A stretch of 64,000 nt of DNA from Methylobacterium bullatum. Its GTDB lineage: Bacteria > Pseudomonadota > Alphaproteobacteria > Rhizobiales > Beijerinckiaceae. The stretch lies in contig LR743504.1 in the NCBI GenBank assembly GCA_902712845.1, forward strand, positions 718,001 to 782,000, in the 5' to 3' direction. Shown piece by piece: positions 9,044 through 17,645 of this stretch. Numbering within the stretch: position 1 is the first letter of the stretch; each line of letters begins with the position of its first letter. The position numbers and the translations under genes were made by a program. Under the pieces are notes generated by a model. It did no database searches. It was not told the DNA's origin and was given only the letters and a program-made list of their open reading frames with translations.

Positions 9044-12040
9044 ATGTCTGTAAAAAATTATAGAAGCGAAATCAAATTAGAGAGCCACTATGGGACTTAC
9101 GAAGCAACTGGCGGCACCGATATTATCAATGATCCTGGATATGGCTACGGTTTTGGCAGCGATATTTCCAGCCTAGCTTGGCAATATAGAAATTCAACTA
9201 AGGACGCCATTATATCATCGATTCTGAAAGGCAGCACTGTCCAAATACGCACCAGCGCAAAGGACGACAGCTTTGACGGGTCGCTGGTTGCCCAAGCATT
9301 GACTGTTGAATATCCAGGCCTTCCGCTGAAAAGAGCGACGGCAACTATTGTTGATAGTAACGTTTTATACAATGCCGGAGCAGGTAATGATAAAATCTGG
9401 TATCGCGTGGAAGCATATTCTGATTCGACACGCGATGCAGCCTCAGGACTGCCAAGTATTACAAACTTAATCAATAATAAAATACGCCTCCTTGCAGAGG
9501 ATGGGAGAGACGAGATTAACTTTACCCTTACAGGGTCGCTTCAATATAGCTCAATAAAGGATAATCTATTTGAATTGGATGGCGGGTCAGGCGACGATTC
9601 ATTTAAGGTGCTCATTAATAATGTCGGCGATCTTTCATCGAACTCGATCGTTGTCGAAGGCGGCGACGGACACGACACCGCCGAGTTCAGGTATGCGGGA
9701 GTCGCAAATGTGATTTTTGCTCAAACAGGCATGAACAGCTATCATACAGAAAATCTCGGGGTCTCCTTATCAAGTATAGAAAAATTGTCTGTCACGACAG
9801 GTTCCGGTCACGACACCCTGATTGGAGGCGCGGAAGCCGATGTCCTCGACGGTGGAACAGGCGGCGGTCGAATTATGGGCGGCGACGGTGCGGACACTTT
9901 GTCTAATGCCTTCGGCTCGGGAGCGGTCAATCAAGATCTAAAAATGCTCGGAGGAAGCGAAGCGGATAGGATCGCGGTCTTGCTGGACGAAAGAATACTT
10001 AACGTCACAGACATATTAGCCCTTGAAATTTCAGATAACAATATCGTCGCATTAGGTGAAAACGGAAACGATTATATTAGTGCTTATATTACGGCGGAAG
10101 GCTACGGTACCGGACGAAGGGATTCAGTTATTGAGGGAAATATACTAACTTTGGAAGGCGGAGCAGGTGAAGATCATATTTATAGCAGCATCTCCGCGAG
10201 TTTAAAGGTTATAGGATATTCATCCGCTGTAAAAGAAAACCGCGTTGCCATCTCTGGAGGGGCCGACAACGACGACTTGTCGTTGAACATCGGCATAAAA
10301 TCTTCCATCGTAGGTTCGACTGAAATTATAAATAATACTTTGAGAGTTTCCGGCGATGGGGGAGATGACACAATACGTATATTCTCAGGTGTGTATAGTA
10401 TTGCAGGAAACTCTATCAAAGATAATAATTTTACTGTTTTAGGGGGAGATGGAAACGATGAAGTAATGCTAGACGGTTTAATTTTAACTAACAATAATTT
10501 ACGTTTATTTGGTGGTGACGGAATTGACTCAGTAAGTTTAGATTATTCGTATCGCAGAGATACCCTTAGGCTTGATTTTTCGTCGACTTACAACAAGCCG
10601 ATATCCGGAGTCACACTCGATGGCTTTGAAAAATATCACGTGATCGGGGGCTCCGGCGCCGACGTCTTCAAAGGTGGGTCAGGAAATAATTCTTTCTCGG
10701 GTCGAGAGGGAGACGATACCTATTTTGTAAATAGTTTAAATACATCTATATTTGAATATACGGATGAAGGAGAAGACACGGCCATAACCGGCGTGGATTT
10801 TATTCTTAGCTCGAGCGTTGAGATTCTTCGGGCCGCGACGTCATTCATTGGATTAAAACTTACCGGCAATACCGGCGATAACACGATCATTGGAAGCAGC
10901 GGCGGTGATACTCTCGATAGTGGGGGAGGCAAAGATAAACTTTATGGCGGCAAAGGTCACGACTACTATATCATTAATGATAATGATACTATATATATCG
11001 AAAGAGCGCTTGAAGGTATCGATACCGTCCAATCTTCGATAAGCATATCTCTTACCCAAAATTTCGAAAATTTAACGCTTACAGGCTCCAACGATCTTAC
11101 TGGGAAAGGCAACGCGTACGACAACTTCATAATAGGCAACAGCGGGTCGAATAAACTCTTCGGCAAAGCCGGAAACGATACCCTTGATGGCGGAGCAGCG
11201 GGTACTGACCGGCTTGCAGGGGGAGTTGGCAATGACAGGTACATAATGGATCATGCGGGTGTCACCGTGATCGAATACGCTAACGAGGGGGTCGATCAGG
11301 TCATTTCGACGATAGACACGGTCTTAGGTAGGAATGTCGAAAAGCTGACTTTATTTGGCGATTTTGCAATTGACGGCGAAGGAAACGCACTAGCCAACAT
11401 CATCGAAGGAAACGACTCAGACAATTCTATCGATGGAAAAGGTGGTGCTGATGCCATGTACGGCAATGGTGGCAACGATTCCTACGTCATCGACAATATT
11501 GATGATAGAATCTTCGAAGTGGACAAGGGTGGCACGGACCGCGCGATCTCCAGCGTGTCTTATTCTCTAGTCAAAGGGCAATCCGTTGAGCAATTGTACC
11601 TAACAGGATCTGATGCGCTCGATGCAACCGGGAATGAAATCGCAAATATTATCGTGGGAAATTTAGGAGCTAACTCGGTCAAAGGTCTCGCCGGCGCGGA
11701 CAGACTAACTGGCGGCGCGGGCGCTGATACATTTTTTTACGCGACCCTATCTGATAGCAAAACCTCAGCGTCCAAACGAGACGTTATTGAAGATTTCGAT
11801 CGTTCGGAAGGTGACAAAATCAATGTTAAAGCCATCGATGGAAATGCAACTATTGGCGGAAATCAAGCATTTTATTTTCTAGGAAGCGCTGAACTAGGGC
11901 CTGTTGTCGGCGCGATTAATTATAAACATTCTGGCAAAAATACGATTGTAAGCGGCGACGTTGATGGCGACGGCCGAGCAGATATGTCGATCTTGCTTAA
12001 GGGTGTCATCGCACTACAACAAGATGATTTCATACTATGA
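9044..12040 (+). CDS. Large RTX (calcium-binding nonapeptide repeat) exoprotein
   Basis: 998-residue acidic repeat protein with no cysteine-rich or enzymatic domain that I recognise. Residues ~104-498 hold about ten units of 23-40 residues, each of the form N-x-(hydrophobic)-x-(hydrophobic)-x-GGxGxD. Residues ~247-286 are canonical RTX (GHDTLIGGAEADVLDGG). Residues ~556-900 carry four ~82-91-residue repeats opening with DxY (560, 641, 733, 814) and ending in GNxxxNxxxG-type RTX turns. The C-terminal ~110 residues (VIEDFDRSEGDKINV ... GDVDGDGRADMSILLKG) match the type I secretion end of alphaproteobacterial RTX proteins; there is no N-terminal signal peptide. SD AGAGGG lies 10 nt before the ATG. 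Composition is far more AT-rich than the neighbours, suggesting transfer. No type I secretion genes lie in the window. Likely surface or adhesion role (inference). Confidence 0.87.
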   Translation: MSVKNYRSEIKLESHYGTYEATGGTDIINDPGYGYGFGSDISSLAWQYRNSTKDAIISSILKGSTVQIRTSAKDDSFDGSLVAQALTVEYPGLPLKRATATIVDSNVLYNAGAGNDKIWYRVEAYSDSTRDAASGLPSITNLINNKIRLLAEDGRDEINFTLTGSLQYSSIKDNLFELDGGSGDDSFKVLINNVGDLSSNSIVVEGGDGHDTAEFRYAGVANVIFAQTGMNSYHTENLGVSLSSIEKLSVTTGSGHDTLIGGAEADVLDGGTGGGRIMGGDGADTLSNAFGSGAVNQDLKMLGGSEADRIAVLLDERILNVTDILALEISDNNIVALGENGNDYISAYITAEGYGTGRRDSVIEGNILTLEGGAGEDHIYSSISASLKVIGYSSAVKENRVAISGGADNDDLSLNIGIKSSIVGSTEIINNTLRVSGDGGDDTIRIFSGVYSIAGNSIKDNNFTVLGGDGNDEVMLDGLILTNNNLRLFGGDGIDSVSLDYSYRRDTLRLDFSSTYNKPISGVTLDGFEKYHVIGGSGADVFKGGSGNNSFSGREGDDTYFVNSLNTSIFEYTDEGEDTAITGVDFILSSSVEILRAATSFIGLKLTGNTGDNTIIGSSGGDTLDSGGGKDKLYGGKGHDYYIINDNDTIYIERALEGIDTVQSSISISLTQNFENLTLTGSNDLTGKGNAYDNFIIGNSGSNKLFGKAGNDTLDGGAAGTDRLAGGVGNDRYIMDHAGVTVIEYANEGVDQVISTIDTVLGRNVEKLTLFGDFAIDGEGNALANIIEGNDSDNSIDGKGGADAMYGNGGNDSYVIDNIDDRIFEVDKGGTDRAISSVSYSLVKGQSVEQLYLTGSDALDATGNEIANIIVGNLGANSVKGLAGADRLTGGAGADTFFYATLSDSKTSASKRDVIEDFDRSEGDKINVKAIDGNATIGGNQAFYFLGSAELGPVVGAINYKHSGKNTIVSGDVDGDGRADMSILLKGVIALQQDDFIL

Positions 12041-12298
12041 CTATTTTTCTAGTCCTGTAATTCTCTTTCACATGGCAGGACATTTTATTTTTGCTGTACC
12101 GCAACCTATTTTATACAGTAAAGTGGGGGTACTTAGCGGCTGGGATCACGCCCAGCCTGATCCAGCCGACCCCAACCTCCCCTACGGCTTAAGGACCCGT
12201 AAAATAATTCGGCTTAAGACCCCTTAAACCCGCCGTATTTACCGTGCGGTACCTGAGCGTCTCGGATCGCGGGGCGCTCACAGGTTCAGACGAAACGC
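12041..12298. other. Intergenic gap with short hairpin and direct repeat
   Basis: 258 bp between the RTX gene and mrcA; composition returns from AT-rich to GC-rich here. It holds a perfect 6-bp hairpin at 12139-12156 (GCTGGG, six-base loop, CCCAGC) without a following T-run, and CGGCTTAAG twice (12185-12193 and 12210-12218). No gene seen. The right border of the AT-rich island falls in this stretch. Confidence 0.6.
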
Positions 12299-14491
12299 AT
12301 GGCGAACGGACGCAAGGGACGCGGGCGGGAGGAGCCGAACTTCGACGTGCCCGAAGGGCGCATCGGTGGGCGCGGCGACCTCGACCTGCGGCTCAGCGGC
12401 GACGATCGCGCCGGAGGCGGTGTGGGCAGACGCGCGACGAGCAGCAACGGCCAGGGCGAAGGCCCCCGGCGCCCCTCGGCGCGGGCCAAGACACCGGCTC
12501 GCAAGCCGCGCCGGCGCTCGTTCCTGGGCGGTCTCTTCTACGGCACCCTCGTGCTCGGCCTGTGGGGCGTCATCGCCATCGCGGGGCTGGTGGCCTACCA
12601 CGCCTCGCAACTGCCGCCGATCGACCAGCTCGCCGTTCCGAAGCGCCCGCCCAACATCGCCATCCTGGCCAGCGACGGCTCGCTGCTCGCCAATCGCGGC
12701 GAGACCGGCGGACGGGTGGTCAGCATCGGCGAGCTGCCGCCCTATCTGCCCCGCGCCTTCGTGGCGATCGAGGACCGGCGTTTCTACAGCCATTTCGGCG
12801 TCGACCCGGTGGGCATCGCCCGCGCCGTGGCCCAGAACGTCACCCGCCGCGGCGTCTCGCAGGGCGGATCGACCCTGACGCAGCAGCTCGCCAAGAACCT
12901 GTTCCTGACGCCGGAACGCTCGGCCTCGCGAAAAATCCAGGAGGCGATCCTCGCCCTGTGGCTGGAGCACCGCTACACCAAGGACGAGATCCTCGAACTC
13001 TACCTGAACCGGGTCTATTTCGGCGCCGGCGCCTATGGCATCGAGGCCGCCGCCCAGCGCTATTTCGGCAAGCCCGCCAAGGCGGTGACGCTGGCGGAAG
13101 CCGCCATGCTCGGCGGCCTCGTCCAGGCCCCCTCGCGTCTCGCCCCCAACCGCAACCTGCCCGCCGCCCAGGCGCGCGCGGCCCAGGTTCTGGCGGCCAT
13201 GGAGGAGCTCGGCTTCGCCAAGCCCGCCGAGGTGAAGCTGGCGCTGGCGACACCGGCGCGGCCGGCGAGCAGCCGTGGCGGCGGCTCGGCCAATTACGTG
13301 GCCGATCTCGTCATGGACGTCCTCGACGACTTCCTGCCCAAATTCGACACCGACATCGTCGTCACCACCACCGTCGACACCCGCCTCCAGGGCGCGGCCG
13401 AGAAGGCGCTGGTGGACGAGCTGAACCAGAAGGGCGCGCGCTACAACGTCGCCCAGGGGGCGGTCGTCTCGATGAGGCCGGACGGCGCGATCCGGGCGCT
13501 CATCGGCGGGCGCGACTACGCCCAGAGCCAGTTCAACCGGGCCACCACCGCCAAGCGCCAGCCGGGCTCCTCGTTCAAGCCCTTCGTCTACCTCGCCGCC
13601 GTGGAGCGCGGCCTGACCCCGGACACCGTGCGCGACGACGCGCCGATCAGCATCAAGGGCTGGAACCCGGAGAACTATTCGCGCGACTATCGCGGGCCGG
13701 TCCCCTTGCGCGAGGCGCTGGCGCTGTCGCTCAACACCGTGGCCGTGCGCCTCGGCCAGGAAGTCGGCCCGAAGGCGGTGGTGCAGGCGGCCCAGCGCCT
13801 CGGCATCTCCTCGCCGCTGCAGGCCAACGGCTCCCTGGCGCTCGGGACCTCGGAAGTGACACCACTGGAGATGGTGGGCGCCTATGCCGCCTTCGCCAAT
13901 GGCGGCACCGGCGTGAACCCCTACGTCATCGCCAACGTGAAAAGCACGACGGGCAAGGTGCTCTACCAGCGCAAGGACACCAATCTCGGCCGGGTGATGA
14001 ATGCCGAGACCGTCTCGATGATGAACGCGATGATGCACGAGACCTTCGTCTCCGGCACCGCGAAAAAGGCCGAGGTTCCGGGCTGGGACCTCGCCGGCAA
14101 GACCGGCACCAGCCAGGATTTCCGCGATGCCTGGTTCATCGGTTACTCGTCGACCCTCGTCACCGGCGTCTGGCTCGGCAACGACGACGGCGAGTCCACC
14201 AAGAAGGTCTCCGGTGGCAACCTGCCCGGCGAGATCTGGAAGACCTATATGACCGTGGCCCTCAAGGGCCAGACTCCGACGATGCTGCCCGGCGCCAACC
14301 ATTGGCGCAACCGCGCCCCGGCGGAGGTTCCCGCCACCACCGGCACCGCACCGGGAGGCCTCATCGGCGCGCTGCTTGGCGAGCCGCAATCCGCCGCTCC
14401 GCCCCCGCGCGTCGCCGCCAACCAGCGCGCCCGCGGGCCGAGCCAGGACGACCGGAATTTCCTGGAGAAGCTGTTCGGCGTGGGGGAATAG
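12299..14491 (+). CDS. mrcA: Penicillin-binding protein 1A (bifunctional transglycosylase/transpeptidase)
   Basis: 730-residue class A PBP that polymerises and cross-links peptidoglycan in the periplasm. A basic, glycine-rich cytoplasmic N-terminus (1-74) precedes one membrane anchor (~76-98). The GT51 domain carries AIEDRRFYSHFGVD (catalytic Glu ~157), GGSTLTQQLAKNL and KIQEAILALWLE. The transpeptidase domain has the active-site SSFK (Ser ~424), SLN and KTGTS (~601). The tail is proline-rich. Of the possible starts, ATG 12299 gives the usual length. It is convergent with the small gene at 14549; the gap contains a 6-bp stem (14490-14495/14505-14510). Confidence 0.93.
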   Translation: MANGRKGRGREEPNFDVPEGRIGGRGDLDLRLSGDDRAGGGVGRRATSSNGQGEGPRRPSARAKTPARKPRRRSFLGGLFYGTLVLGLWGVIAIAGLVAYHASQLPPIDQLAVPKRPPNIAILASDGSLLANRGETGGRVVSIGELPPYLPRAFVAIEDRRFYSHFGVDPVGIARAVAQNVTRRGVSQGGSTLTQQLAKNLFLTPERSASRKIQEAILALWLEHRYTKDEILELYLNRVYFGAGAYGIEAAAQRYFGKPAKAVTLAEAAMLGGLVQAPSRLAPNRNLPAAQARAAQVLAAMEELGFAKPAEVKLALATPARPASSRGGGSANYVADLVMDVLDDFLPKFDTDIVVTTTVDTRLQGAAEKALVDELNQKGARYNVAQGAVVSMRPDGAIRALIGGRDYAQSQFNRATTAKRQPGSSFKPFVYLAAVERGLTPDTVRDDAPISIKGWNPENYSRDYRGPVPLREALALSLNTVAVRLGQEVGPKAVVQAAQRLGISSPLQANGSLALGTSEVTPLEMVGAYAAFANGGTGVNPYVIANVKSTTGKVLYQRKDTNLGRVMNAETVSMMNAMMHETFVSGTAKKAEVPGWDLAGKTGTSQDFRDAWFIGYSSTLVTGVWLGNDDGESTKKVSGGNLPGEIWKTYMTVALKGQTPTMLPGANHWRNRAPAEVPATTGTAPGGLIGALLGEPQSAAPPPRVAANQRARGPSQDDRNFLEKLFGVGE

Positions 14492-14548
14492 GCGCGGGAG
14501 AGAAGCGCCTGCCGAAGCTGGGCCGGACCGTTTGAGTTCGGTCGACCT

Positions 14549-14803
14549 CTACAGTCCGGCGATGCCCTTCAGCGCCGCATTGATCCGGTCCTGCCAGCCG
14601 GGGCCGTCCTTCTGGAAATGCTCCAGCACGGCGCGGTCGAGGCGCAGGGACACCATCTCGCGGGCACCGGGCGGGCTGAGCGGCGCGGTGGGGGCGCGTT
14701 CGACGGGTTTGGGAGTGTCGGGCGCCTTGGTGGTGGCGGCCTTGAAGGCGGCTTCCGCCGCCTGGCGGGGGTCGCTGGCGCGACGGGTCCGATCGAATGC
14801 CAT
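14549..14803 (-). CDS. BrnA-like (DUF4415) antitoxin-family protein, apparently orphan
   Basis: 84 residues. The C-terminal half (VSLRLDRAVLEHFQKDGPGW and the following DRINAALKGI) matches the ribbon-helix-helix BrnA/DUF4415 family, whose members bind DNA and neutralise BrnT RNase toxins. The first ~45 residues are a disordered Ala/Pro-rich arm. No BrnT-like gene lies on either side: upstream is a small charged protein, downstream the convergent mrcA. It is therefore an orphan or a free-standing regulator. ATG at 14803. Confidence 0.7.
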   Translation of the reverse strand: MAFDRTRRASDPRQAAEAAFKAATTKAPDTPKPVERAPTAPLSPPGAREMVSLRLDRAVLEHFQKDGPGWQDRINAALKGIAGL

Positions 14804-14832
14804 GGGTCGGTTTCCTGGTAAGGCTGTCTGGC

Positions 14833-15063
14833 TCAGCTCGCGGAGCGCTTGCGCTTGGGGGCCGGCGCGGGAGCGGCAGCCTTCTCCGCGGCATCGGCGG
14901 CTTCCTTGGCGAGGCGAAGGGCGCGCAGCTTCACGGTGCGCTCGTCGATCTCCTTCACCGATTGCAGATGCTCCGCCATCGCCTGCGCGCCTTCCTTGGC
15001 CATCCGCTCCGCGCGCTCGGCGCGCTCTTCGGACCGGGTCCTGGCGTCGGTTTCGTCGCTCAT
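14833..15063 (-). CDS. Small charged helical hypothetical protein
   Basis: 76 residues, extremely rich in Glu, Arg, Lys and Ala, predicted as one long helix (about residues 5-62) followed by a Pro/Lys/Arg tail (PAPAPKRKRSAS). No known family is recognised; the profile fits a coiled-coil or nucleic-acid-associated small protein. It lies 29 nt upstream of the BrnA-like gene on the same strand, so the two are probably co-transcribed. Start ATG 15063. Confidence 0.6.
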   Translation of the reverse strand: MSDETDARTRSEERAERAERMAKEGAQAMAEHLQSVKEIDERTVKLRALRLAKEAADAAEKAAAPAPAPKRKRSAS

Positions 15064-15370
15064 CGTCGTCCTTCCTGGCTCCCCTCGCCTCGCTGCCCGC
15101 GCATCGACCGCATCATTCGCCGGGGCGGAGGCGGCAGCGGCGGATGAACCGCTCGTGCCCGCTCGCGCGGCGCATCATGTCGACGATCGAGACGAGTGCC
15201 GGCGGATGTGAAAATCCGCGGTCGGCGGCGAGGAAGGGTGATCCACACACCCTTCGCACGGGACCGGCTTCAGGCGGGATCGCCGGGACATAGCACGTCC
15301 GGGCACCAAAAAGCGAACCCTGGCAAGGACTCGCGGTGGTCGCGCAGGTAAATCCCGGTGGATGTCCCCG
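15064..15370. other. Intergenic gap with 8-bp hairpin
   Basis: 307 bp between two minus-strand genes; no credible gene. A perfect inverted repeat GAAGGGTG / CACCCTTC with a 7-nt loop lies at 15234-15256, downstream of the YdcZ-like pair. It may serve as a terminator or 3'-end stabiliser for that transcript, but no T-run follows on the minus strand. Confidence 0.5.
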
Positions 15371-15817
15371 TCAAAACGCCGCGATGAGGACGATTCCGGC
15401 CACCATCAGCCCGGCACCCGCGATCCGTGCCTTGCCGGCGCGGTGCTTCGGCATCCCGAGCCAGCCGAAATGGTCGATGGCCAGCGACGTCAGCAGGTTG
15501 GCGGTGATGAGCAGCCCGTTGAAGGCGCCGGCCCCTACCTTGTCGACGAAGAGCAGGCCGCCGAACACCGCCACCGCCCCCGCGATTCCGCCCAGAGGCG
15601 CCCACCACGGCATGCCCGCAAGGTCGTCGCGGGTCGGGAGCGGGACCGGCCGGATCGCCAGCATCGCGACGAAGACGAAGACGATGGGCAGGAACGAGAC
15701 CGCCGCCGCGAGCCAGGGATTGACGAGCGCGCCGCGAAGCGCCGCATTCATGGTGACGCCGATGGCCTGGAGGGCGCCGGCGACGAGGATGAAGGGATAG
15801 AACAGGGGGCCGGTCAT
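15371..15817 (-). CDS. YdcZ/DUF606-family membrane protein, copy 1
   Basis: 148 residues, five predicted membrane helices, DMT-superfamily half-transporter of the YdcZ (DUF606) type. Diagnostic stretches are MPWWAPLGGIAGAVAVFGG, FNGLLITANLLTSLAIDHFG and GLMVAGIVLI. It is a clear tandem paralogue of the gene at 15858, with only 40 nt between them. Such small proteins often work as heterodimers, which would explain the pair. The substrate cannot be predicted. Confidence 0.82.
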   Translation of the reverse strand: MTGPLFYPFILVAGALQAIGVTMNAALRGALVNPWLAAAVSFLPIVFVFVAMLAIRPVPLPTRDDLAGMPWWAPLGGIAGAVAVFGGLLFVDKVGAGAFNGLLITANLLTSLAIDHFGWLGMPKHRAGKARIAGAGLMVAGIVLIAAF

Positions 15818-15857
15818 GAGCGTGGGATCTTCCGTCGATGCGGTGGGCCGGCCGGGT

Positions 15858-16304
15858 TCAGAACCGGGCGATGAGAACGATGCCGGCCACCATCAGGCCA
15901 CCGCCAAGGAGGTGCAGCAGCCCCTGCGGGTTCGCCTGCATGCCGAGCCAGCCGAAATGATCGATGGCCAGCGACGTCAGGATGTTGGCGGTGATGAGCA
16001 GCCCGTTGAACGGCCCGGCCCCGACCTTGTCGACGAAGGCGAGGCCCCCGAACACCGCCACCGCTCCGGCGAGCCCGCCCAACGGCGCCCACCACGGCAT
16101 GCCGCCGAGCTGTTCCAGGCTGGGCAGCGGCGTCGGCATCACCACGAACAGCGTGACGAAGACGAAGACGATGAGCGAGAACGAGACGGAGGCCGCCAGC
16201 CACGGATTGACGAGGGCCACGCGCAGGCGCGCGTTCATGGAATTGCCCGCCGCCTGGAGCGCGCCGGCGATGAGGATGAAGGGATAGAGCAGGGCCGCGT
16301 TCAT
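15858..16304 (-). CDS. YdcZ/DUF606-family membrane protein, copy 2
   Basis: 148 residues, the same length as its neighbour and very similar along the whole protein (NPWLAA, MPWWAPLGG, LLITAN, SLAIDHFGWLGM shared). Start ATG at 16304; a much longer frame continues upstream but overlaps the ArsB-like gene antiparallel-shifted and has no family match. It lies 29 nt downstream of the ArsB-like gene and 40 nt upstream of copy 1, so one polycistronic unit is likely. Confidence 0.82.
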   Translation of the reverse strand: MNAALLYPFILIAGALQAAGNSMNARLRVALVNPWLAASVSFSLIVFVFVTLFVVMPTPLPSLEQLGGMPWWAPLGGLAGAVAVFGGLAFVDKVGAGPFNGLLITANILTSLAIDHFGWLGMQANPQGLLHLLGGGLMVAGIVLIARF

Positions 16305-16333
16305 GTCGGGTCGTCCTCGGAGCGAAGGGGGAA

Positions 16334-17602
16334 TCAGGGCAGAAGGAGCAGGCCGGCCAGGGCGAGGATCAGGGCCGGCGGCATCACCAGCAGGCCGAGC
16401 TTGAGGAAGCGCCAGAAGCCCACATCTTCGCCTTCGCGGCGGATGGCGGTGAGCCACAGGATGGTGGCGAGGGATCCGGTCACCGACAGGTTGGGGCCGA
16501 GATCGATGCCGATGAGGATCGCCCCGGCGACCTTCTCGGACACGTCGGCCTGCTGCACCGCCGCGCCCGCGATCAAGCCGGCCGGCAGGTTGTTGACGAG
16601 GTTGGAGAGCACCGCCACCAGCGTTCCGCCGCCCCAGGCCGCTGCATCGGGCGAGGCTTGCGCCGCCCGCTTGAGGTGATCCGCGACCAGGGTCAGCACG
16701 CCGGTCTTCTCTAGGGCTTCCACCAGCACGAACAGCCCGGCCACCAGGGGCAGGACGCCCCAGGACACGTCCTTGACGACCTCCACCGCACCGCCGCGCT
16801 TGATCGCGAGGACGAGGAGCGTGGTGGCGAGCCCGGCGACGAAGGTCGGCAGGCCGAGTTCGAGATCGTAGGCCGAGGCGGCGATGAGGGCCCCGGCGGT
16901 GGCGACGATCCCGAGGCCGGCGACCTTGCCGGTGCCCGAGAGCGGCGTCGCCTCGACGTCCCTGGCGAGCAATTGCCGCCGGAGCACGGAGTTCTGGGTC
17001 AGGCGCAGGACGATGTAGGTGGCGAGGATGGCCAGGACCGAAGGCAGCGCGAAGCGCGCGAGCCATTCGGGCAGCGGCGGCATGTGCGCGGCGTAGACGA
17101 CGAGGTTGGCCGGGTTCGAGATCGGCAGAACGAAACTCGCCGCGTTGGCGATGAAGGCGCAGATGAAGAGGTAGGGCAGCGGCTCTGCCTCCGCCGCCTT
17201 GGCCGCGGCATAGACCGCCGGCGTCAGCACGACGGCGCAGGCATCGTTGGAGAGGAACACCGTGACCACGGTGCCGACGAGGTAGACCAGCAGGAACAGG
17301 CGCGTCGCCGACCCCTTGGCCTGGCGCACGGCGATGCCGGCGAGCCAGTCGAACAGGCCCTCCTTCCTGGCGATCTCGGCGAGCAGCATCATGCCGACGA
17401 GGAACAGGTAGACGTCCGTCCCCTTGCGCACGCCGTCCCAGGCCGCATCCGGCGAGATCAAGCCCAGCACCAGCAGCGCCCCGGCACCGAGCACGGCCCA
17501 GACCGCCTCCGGCCAGGCGAAAGGCCGGGTGATGACTCCGAGGGTCGCCAGTCCGGCGATGATCCAGGTCGCCAAATGCGGCGTCACGGGGAGTGCGAAC
17601 AT
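16334..17602 (-). CDS. ArsB/NhaD-superfamily (arsenical pump-like) membrane transporter
   Basis: 422 residues with 11-12 predicted helices, member of the ion transporter superfamily containing ArsB. Typical conserved parts are TDVYLFLVGMMLLAEIARKE, VFLSNDACAVVLTP, PISNPANLVVYA and LVNNLPAGLIAG with GIDLGPNLSVTGSLATILW, characteristic of ArsB. Arsenite export is the best guess, but no arsR or arsC is nearby, so another anion is possible. ATG 17602 gives the usual family length. It sits 43 nt after the phosphoesterase gene on the same strand. Confidence 0.8.
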   Translation of the reverse strand: MFALPVTPHLATWIIAGLATLGVITRPFAWPEAVWAVLGAGALLVLGLISPDAAWDGVRKGTDVYLFLVGMMLLAEIARKEGLFDWLAGIAVRQAKGSATRLFLLVYLVGTVVTVFLSNDACAVVLTPAVYAAAKAAEAEPLPYLFICAFIANAASFVLPISNPANLVVYAAHMPPLPEWLARFALPSVLAILATYIVLRLTQNSVLRRQLLARDVEATPLSGTGKVAGLGIVATAGALIAASAYDLELGLPTFVAGLATTLLVLAIKRGGAVEVVKDVSWGVLPLVAGLFVLVEALEKTGVLTLVADHLKRAAQASPDAAAWGGGTLVAVLSNLVNNLPAGLIAGAAVQQADVSEKVAGAILIGIDLGPNLSVTGSLATILWLTAIRREGEDVGFWRFLKLGLLVMPPALILALAGLLLLP

Positions 17603-17645
17603 GGGAGGGCGAAATCCTGTCAGGGGCGGAGAAGCGGCGGGACGG

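Noticed and set aside
9600..11760. DNA-level tandem repeats or CRISPR in the RTX gene
   Set aside because: The GGxGxD repeats are protein repeats with diverged codons; no spacer-repeat pattern was seen anywhere in the window.
12278..14389. Long minus-strand frame of 703 codons opposite mrcA
   Set aside because: Antisense shadow of a well-supported penicillin-binding protein; no domain seen.
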